Shown here piece by piece: positions 59,774-64,000 of a stretch of 64,000 nt of DNA. The notes beneath the pieces are model-generated. The model was not told the origin of the DNA, ran no database searches, and saw only the letters and a program-made list of their open reading frames with translations. Source of the DNA: Solimicrobium silvestre (GTDB taxonomy: Bacteria > Pseudomonadota > Gammaproteobacteria > Burkholderiales > Burkholderiaceae_D); NCBI RefSeq assembly GCF_002976435.1, contig NZ_PUGF01000002.1, positions 279,171 through 343,170 of the forward strand, written 5' to 3'. The stretch's first letter is position 1. Each line of letters begins with the position of its first letter. A program made the position numbers and the translations under genes.

Positions 59774-60268
59774 ATGGCATCTGTTAATAAAGTCATCATT
59801 TTGGGTAATTTGGGCCGCGACCCAGAAACACGTTACATGCCGAGCGGCGATGCAATGACCACAATATCTATCGCCACCACTGATAGCTGGAAAGATAAAG
59901 CCAGCGGCGAGAAAAAAGAAACTACTGAATGGCACCGCGTTACCTTCTTCGGCAAATTAGCCGAAATCGCAGGTCAATACCTTAAAAAAGGTTCGTCAGT
60001 CTACGTTGAAGGCAGCTTACGCACACGTAAATATACCGACAAAGACGGTATAGAAAAATATGCCACGGACATCAAGGCAGACAGCATGCAAATGCTAGGC
60101 GGCCGACCAGGTGCCGGAAGTATGGATGACGGTTACGATTCCCAACCAAGTATGCAAAATTCCGCTCCGGCACCACGTCAAAGTGCGCCGGCAGCGCAGC
60201 CGCAACAACGGCCGGCATCACGTCCAGCGCCGAATTTTTCGGACATGGATGACGATATTCCGTTCTGA
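59774..60268 (+). CDS. ssb: Single-stranded DNA-binding protein
   Basis: SSB coats single-stranded DNA in replication and repair. The OB-fold (residues ~1-110) opens [20 protein letters not shown] and contains [24 protein letters not shown] Pro/Ala/Gln-rich linker leads to the acidic tip DMDDDIPF that docks partner proteins. The ribosome site CTGGAG precedes the ATG. Divergent from uvrA, as in many proteobacteria. Confidence 0.98.
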   Translation: MASVNKVIILGNLGRDPETRYMPSGDAMTTISIATTDSWKDKASGEKKETTEWHRVTFFGKLAEIAGQYLKKGSSVYVEGSLRTRKYTDKDGIEKYATDIKADSMQMLGGRPGAGSMDDGYDSQPSMQNSAPAPRQSAPAAQPQQRPASRPAPNFSDMDDDIPF

Positions 60269-60305
60269 GACATACCTGCGATATAGACTGTAAAGTTTTA
60301 CCCCT

Positions 60306-60332
60306 AAAGCCCTGATTATTCAGGGCTTTTTT
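60306..60332 (+). terminator. Intrinsic terminator after ssb
   Basis: AAAGCCCTG-ATTATT-CAGGGCTTTTTTT is a textbook stem with a T run, about 40 bases after the ssb stop. Confidence 0.92.
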
Positions 60333-60822
60333 TATTCTCATCAAAAAATAATGTAAATTTTTGATGAGTAGCTATTAGGTAAAGTAGGACATTAATAAAT
60401 GTAAAGTTTCAGTCGAAGCTTCATCCAAATTTTACTGATCTACTGTGTTGGGGCGAGTTTTGGATTTATTTTTTCATTTTATCTATTCATTTCTTTCCCA
60501 TGAAAGCTGTATAGGTTTCAAGGGTGGAGCGTAGCGGAACCCTTCCCTCAAGACTGTCGGTCTGTTTTATTTGAAATAGGGCACAGCAAATGTTACCCAG
60601 CATTTATTAAGCTAACAATCTACGGTAATGAATCAGTCAATTGATTGTGCTTAAATAAATTTCTTGTTGCAAATATCGTAGATAATATCGTTTATAAACA
60701 ATGACTTGCAATTTTAATGCGTATTCGATAATGTGTTGGCGGAGCCTGGAATAAAGCGAATTTTGGTTGTGTATAAAATAACTATTTAGCCTTGATTAAA
60801 TTAAAATCAAGAGCGAATTTTA
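60333..60822. other. AT-rich gap between ssb and the recombinase gene
   Basis: This 490-base stretch has no convincing gene. It contains a short hairpin AAGGGT...ACCCTT (60520-60544, with AGCGTAGCG inside) and a motif AAATAGGGCACAGC (60574-60587) that recurs with one change at 63849-63862. The base composition drops compared with ssb, marking the start of the accessory region. The left end of any inserted element should lie here, but no clear attachment site is visible. Confidence 0.4.
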
Positions 60823-62148
60823 TTGAGTAAGGTATCCATAAATCGAATTATTGGAATTTTGAATGGATTGTTCATGCCTTCTTGCAATTGCAAAATTAAA
60901 AGCTTTGTGATGAAAAATGGTGAGCGGTATTGCTTACTGGTCAGCAAAGCATCTGGATTGCCATATTACTATCCCAATCTTTTCTTGATCACACAGGTAA
61001 GAAATCGGTCATTGTCGACCGCTGCGATGGAATCAACGTTAGCTTCGCTCAACGTATTGATGGCGTTTAATGAAAAATCCAATGTAGACATTGAAGTGAG
61101 ATTTTTGAAGCGCCTTTTCTTGCAGCCTAATGAGATGGATGCAATACGTGACTATTGTCAGTTAAATTTTTCTGGGCCACGCGATTCTGCAGCGTCGAAA
61201 AATGTATTGCAATTACCAAACCAGAATCGGCAACGAAAGAAGCGGGTTATTCGAACAACTGATCGGGCGAGCACCTACAATCGTTTAACTCATATTGCCC
61301 ACTATTCAAAATGGCTCGCAGAGACTTTGTTATCGACAAATACAGATAAACATACAACGCTTGAAATCGAAAAAATGTATTCGGGACTAAAAGCGCGGCG
61401 GCCTCCAAAAAAATGCTGCAACCAGGCGGAATCCGAGGAAGGGTTGAGCAGAGAGCAGATCGATGTTTTACTTGAAGTTGTTCAACCTGGGTCGGAACGA
61501 AATCCATTCCACGATCCTGCCATCCAGGTTCGTAATCAAGTAATTATTTTACTTTTGCTTTACCTGGGAATTCGAGGTGGCGAATTGTTGAATATTAGAG
61601 TAAGGGATATTTCGTTTTCAAATAATCAGATCGTGATTGCAAGACGGGCCGATGATAAATCCGATCCTAGGATTGATCAGCCACTAGTAAAAACACTCGA
61701 TAGACGAATCCCTATGAAACCGACACTCGTAAGTGAGATTCATAACTATATTCTCCATCACAGAAACAAAGTTCCCAGAGCAAGGAAGCACGATTATTTG
61801 TTCATTACGCATAAAGCTGGGCCTACGCAGGGTCAACCGATGTCGCGCTCTGCGTACGAAAAATTGATCGCTTTGATCGCAAAGTCGTCACCAGAGCTTT
61901 CCATTCTAAGAGGGCATGGATTGCGACACACGTGGAACGATAGTTTCTCCAGGTTGATGGATGAAATGGAAAATCCACCATCTCCTGAAATGCAGGAACA
62001 GCAGCGCTCGTACCTTCAAGGCTGGAAATCAGGATCAGGGAGCGCCGCCATATATACCAAGCGCCATATCAAAATCAGGGCTTTAGAGGCCGGGCTACAA
62101 CTTCAAGAACGTATGTCAATAATTCCAAAGAATCTAAAAAATGACTAG
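60823..62148 (+). CDS. Tyrosine recombinase / phage-type integrase
   Basis: The 441-residue protein has the catalytic residues of tyrosine recombinases: Arg251 in LGIRGGELL, His365 and Arg368 in HGLRHTW, Trp401 in the QGWKSG segment and the nucleophile Tyr411 in AAIYTKRH. The N-terminal ~200 residues hold the core-binding region and a Cys-containing start (CNCKIK). Translation starts at a TTG (60823) with AAGAG upstream. It overlaps the next ORF by eight bases, which suggests it was part of a multi-recombinase operon. The G+C content is lower than that of ssb. The target site is unknown. Confidence 0.88.
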   Translation: MSKVSINRIIGILNGLFMPSCNCKIKSFVMKNGERYCLLVSKASGLPYYYPNLFLITQVRNRSLSTAAMESTLASLNVLMAFNEKSNVDIEVRFLKRLFLQPNEMDAIRDYCQLNFSGPRDSAASKNVLQLPNQNRQRKKRVIRTTDRASTYNRLTHIAHYSKWLAETLLSTNTDKHTTLEIEKMYSGLKARRPPKKCCNQAESEEGLSREQIDVLLEVVQPGSERNPFHDPAIQVRNQVIILLLLYLGIRGGELLNIRVRDISFSNNQIVIARRADDKSDPRIDQPLVKTLDRRIPMKPTLVSEIHNYILHHRNKVPRARKHDYLFITHKAGPTQGQPMSRSAYEKLIALIAKSSPELSILRGHGLRHTWNDSFSRLMDEMENPPSPEMQEQQRSYLQGWKSGSGSAAIYTKRHIKIRALEAGLQLQERMSIIPKNLKND

Positions 62149-62434
62149 GCAAAATCAAACTAATTCTAATCGCCATACTCAAGTAAATTACCCAATCTCA
62201 ATCAAGTCCATTAAGTTGCATAAGTCGCGTAATGGATATGAATTTAATGAGGATGATCCATACTGGATTTTAAATAAAAACATCACTGTCAATGTTTGTA
62301 ACGTCCGTGATAAATTGGATGAAGAATTTAAACAAGGTTTTACATTAACACTAGTGAACTACGCGAAATTTTTGTCCGCTGCACACACCGCTAATATTGG
62401 GCAGAGAATGAACGAGTTGCTTGTCAGCCTGTGA
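62141..62434 (+). pseudogene. Probable N-terminal remnant of a second recombinase-like protein
   Basis: This 97-codon frame overlaps the recombinase stop by eight bases. Segments such as DPYWILNKNITVNVCNVRDKLDEEFKQGFTLTL resemble, as far as I recall, the N-terminus of large tyrosine recombinases that follow a shorter one in multi-recombinase elements. It stops at residue 97, immediately where glycosyltransferase-like sequence begins, so I interpret it as a truncated gene whose 3' part was lost in a rearrangement. A genuine small accessory protein is the alternative. Confidence 0.5.
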
Positions 62435-62999
62435 TTATATTGGCTCTCTATATGCATTGCCCGCAACGACAACCTCATCCGCTATTCAATGGCAAGGTAA
62501 GGCAACCCACCGGATATTTGCTTATCTCCGGCCGAGTATGGCCGCCTGCGAAGCCATCTTGACTGCATTGCAGTCGCTGGATGCCGAGGTGATCTGTGCC
62601 GTACCCGGAATCTCTTCTGAATGGAAAGCACGCTATAACCGCTTGCGCATTTTTGACCACCCCGTTGATTTACAGCCGCTCTTATCTCATGCTGATTTGG
62701 CTATTACTTACGGTGCCGGAACCATCGCTACCGCACTACTAGCAGGCGTGCCTGTCATGTTAGTGCCGCAAATGGCCGAGCAATATTTGGCAGGGTTGCC
62801 TCTGGAAAGAATGGGCGCAGGCTTGATGTTGCGGGAGCAGCAATCCATAGAGCAATGCGCCAGCCTTATCAACACTCTGCTCACAATGCCCAGCTACCGT
62901 CAGGCTGCGCAGGCCTTTGCACAGCGCTATGCAAATTTTAGTACAGAGCAAGCTTGCCAACGGCTTTGGAGTGCGATGAAGGTTAAGCTTGAAAATTAA
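62421..62999 (+). pseudogene. C-terminal part of a GT1/UGT-type glycosyltransferase, 5' truncated
   Basis: The frame opens at a TTG inside the preceding ORF and has no family-like start. Its 192 residues correspond to the C-terminal, nucleotide-sugar-binding half of UDP-glycosyltransferases: RIFAYLRPSMAACEAILTAL followed by LLSHADLAITYGAGTIATAL and LAGVPVMLVPQMAEQYLAG. The usual HGG at the donor site reads TYG. The N-terminal acceptor half is missing and is replaced by recombinase-like sequence. Base composition is richer in G+C than the recombinase next to it. Likely a non-functional remnant left by insertion or deletion. Confidence 0.7.
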
Positions 63000-63056
63000 T
63001 ATTAGCCACTGTCATTCAATGACATTTAGCAAGCCCTACTCATTTTATGATTACTA

Positions 63057-63794
63057 ATGAACGTTCAAATTGAAGTCACGACCCGCTGTAATTTTGATTG
63101 TTTTTATTGTGCTGGACGTGACATGGAGCAGAAAGACATGACGATGGAACATTATCTTAAGATCATGGATAGTCATGTGCATCGTTATGGAATTCCCGCT
63201 CAAGTATCACTACAAGGTGAAGGCGAACCTACGCTTAATCACGATTTTTTTAACATGGCAGCGCATGTTCGTCGTATTGGATCTGAACCAACCACTATCA
63301 CAAACGGTAGCTATAAATATCCAGAACATTTTGCACAAAGTTTTAAAAAAATCGGAATTAGTTTGGATACGTTGGATCCGGCTGAAGCCAGCCGTGTTGG
63401 ACGTCATAACTTGGCGCGGGTGTTGGAATTTATCGAGTCAGTTTCTTCTTTTTTGGAGGTAACGATTTTTACTGTCGCTATCTCACCTTCTTTTCATGCG
63501 GTAGCTGCATGGTGTCAGCAACGCGGGCTTAAGCATATCGTTCAGCCCCTGCAGTCAAAGCCGGATTATAACTACCGCTATCCACAGCATGTCGTCGTTC
63601 ATCCACGACCTTCGTTATATCAATGTGCTTATTTACAGCAGGATTTGATGCGGTATTACGCGATTGATAGTGGCGAATTTCCCTGTTGCTTTATTAAAGA
63701 TGCTCGTCATTACGTGTCGATTGCCGATTTAAAACAGCAATTAGCCAACAAACAAATTCCGGCTAGTTGTAGCGGTTGTAAGGAGTTGAAATGA
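63057..63794 (+). CDS. Radical SAM protein with extra C-terminal cysteines
   Basis: The 245-residue protein has the radical SAM motif CNFDCFYC (Cys11, 15, 18) and the SAM-binding GEGEPTL segment (residues ~54-60). Additional cysteines at 190, 210, 211, 238 and 241 (QCAY, PCCF, CSGC) could bind an auxiliary iron-sulfur cluster in SPASM style. The natural substrate is unknown; related short enzymes modify peptides or sugars. It follows the glycosyltransferase remnant by 57 bases, which include a perfect 13-base palindrome GTCATTCAATGAC (63011-63023). It may be the first intact gene of a biosynthetic cluster that continues past the window (inference). Confidence 0.85.
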   Translation: MNVQIEVTTRCNFDCFYCAGRDMEQKDMTMEHYLKIMDSHVHRYGIPAQVSLQGEGEPTLNHDFFNMAAHVRRIGSEPTTITNGSYKYPEHFAQSFKKIGISLDTLDPAEASRVGRHNLARVLEFIESVSSFLEVTIFTVAISPSFHAVAAWCQQRGLKHIVQPLQSKPDYNYRYPQHVVVHPRPSLYQCAYLQQDLMRYYAIDSGEFPCCFIKDARHYVSIADLKQQLANKQIPASCSGCKELK

Positions 63795-64000
63795 ATATTA
63801 ATTTACGGAAGTTTTGCAGTGCAAAAATAGTTCAAGTCAAAATGCCCTAAATAGGGCATAGCCTCACTTTGCAAAGTTCTATAAGATTGCAAAATCAAAA
63901 AGTGCTATAAAAAATTAAATTGTTAATTTGAAATTTTTTGTGACTACAAAACAATATAGTACCTAGCATCACAATTTAAAGTTCTACAAGATCATAAATC
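63795..64000. other. AT-rich region after the radical SAM gene
   Basis: No gene is seen before the window ends. It contains the dyad GCCCTA-AA-TAGGGC (63844-63857) and a repeated 15-base motif, AAAGTTCTATAAGAT at 63873-63887 and AAAGTTCTACAAGAT at 63978-63992, 105 bases apart. The motif may be a regulator or recombinase site. Confidence 0.45.

Noticed and set aside
60823..62434. Assignment of the recombinase pair to a specific named mobile-element family
   Set aside because: The order of a short recombinase overlapping a second one recalls known multi-recombinase elements, but the second gene is truncated and no third gene is present, so a family name cannot be supported from sequence alone.

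Overview
The window looks like chromosomal DNA of a betaproteobacterium of the order Burkholderiales, probably near Oxalobacteraceae and Undibacterium-like, with an unusually low G+C content judged by eye. This is an inference from protein style (FolB, HemB, GlmU, SSB) and from familiar gene orders: SDR-folB-ttcA-glmU, hemB-engB-cytochrome c4-resB-ccsA, mrcA divergent from pilMNOPQ-aroK-aroB-dgt, and kdsD-kdsC-lptC-lptA-lptB-rpoN-hpf. No rRNA, tRNA or CRISPR array was seen.

Layout. 1-5 kb: the 5' part of a periplasmic M16 peptidase gene, a VOC protein, a YafY/WYL regulator and an EVE-domain protein that share what looks like one operator, and a GNAT acetyltransferase. 5-10 kb: glmU, ttcA, folB and a pteridine-reductase-like SDR on the minus strand, then divergent midA-like and DUF2905 genes. 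10-15 kb: a receiver-TPR protein with Glu at the phospho-acceptor position, an HDOD-GAF protein, arsC and a sterol-desaturase family protein. 15-27 kb: hemB, engB, cytochrome c4, system II cytochrome c maturation (resB, ccsA), an atypical POT transporter, msrPQ, an acyltransferase, an LptM-like lipoprotein and cyaY. 27-44 kb: two tandem class A PBP genes, divergent pilMNOPQ, a 50-residue lipoprotein and a large Ig-repeat lipoprotein, a fused aroK-aroB gene, dgt and a DUF4197 gene. 44-53 kb: an acyl-CoA hydrolase/hydratase, hpf, rpoN, the Lpt and Kdo genes, and a CPA2 antiporter. 53-60 kb: twin chemoreceptors, uvrA and ssb. 60.3-64 kb: an accessory region with a tyrosine recombinase, a truncated second recombinase-like ORF joined to the 3' part of a glycosyltransferase gene, and a radical SAM gene.

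How genes work together. The 47-51 kb block makes and flips Kdo-lipid A parts (kdsC, kdsD, lptABC). glmU and the PBPs supply and polymerise cell wall. pilMNOPQ forms the inner-membrane alignment complex and secretin of type IV pili. resB/ccsA attach haem to c-type cytochromes such as the neighbouring cytochrome c4. hemB feeds haem synthesis, and msrPQ repairs oxidised periplasmic methionine.

Non-coding structure is rich. There are several short inverted-repeat elements, two copies of a ~240-bp repeat whose inverted arms carry a compensatory base change (one copy holds a nested cassette of three hairpins), three copies of a ~140-bp element with complementary ends, a candidate small RNA opposite the hemB leader, and a two-site operator for the YafY regulator. 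No single complete new system could be proven. The best candidates for follow-up are the 140-bp element family, the YafY/VOC/EVE regulon, the Ig lipoprotein inserted in the pil-aro locus, and the rearranged recombinase-glycosyltransferase-radical SAM region at the right edge.
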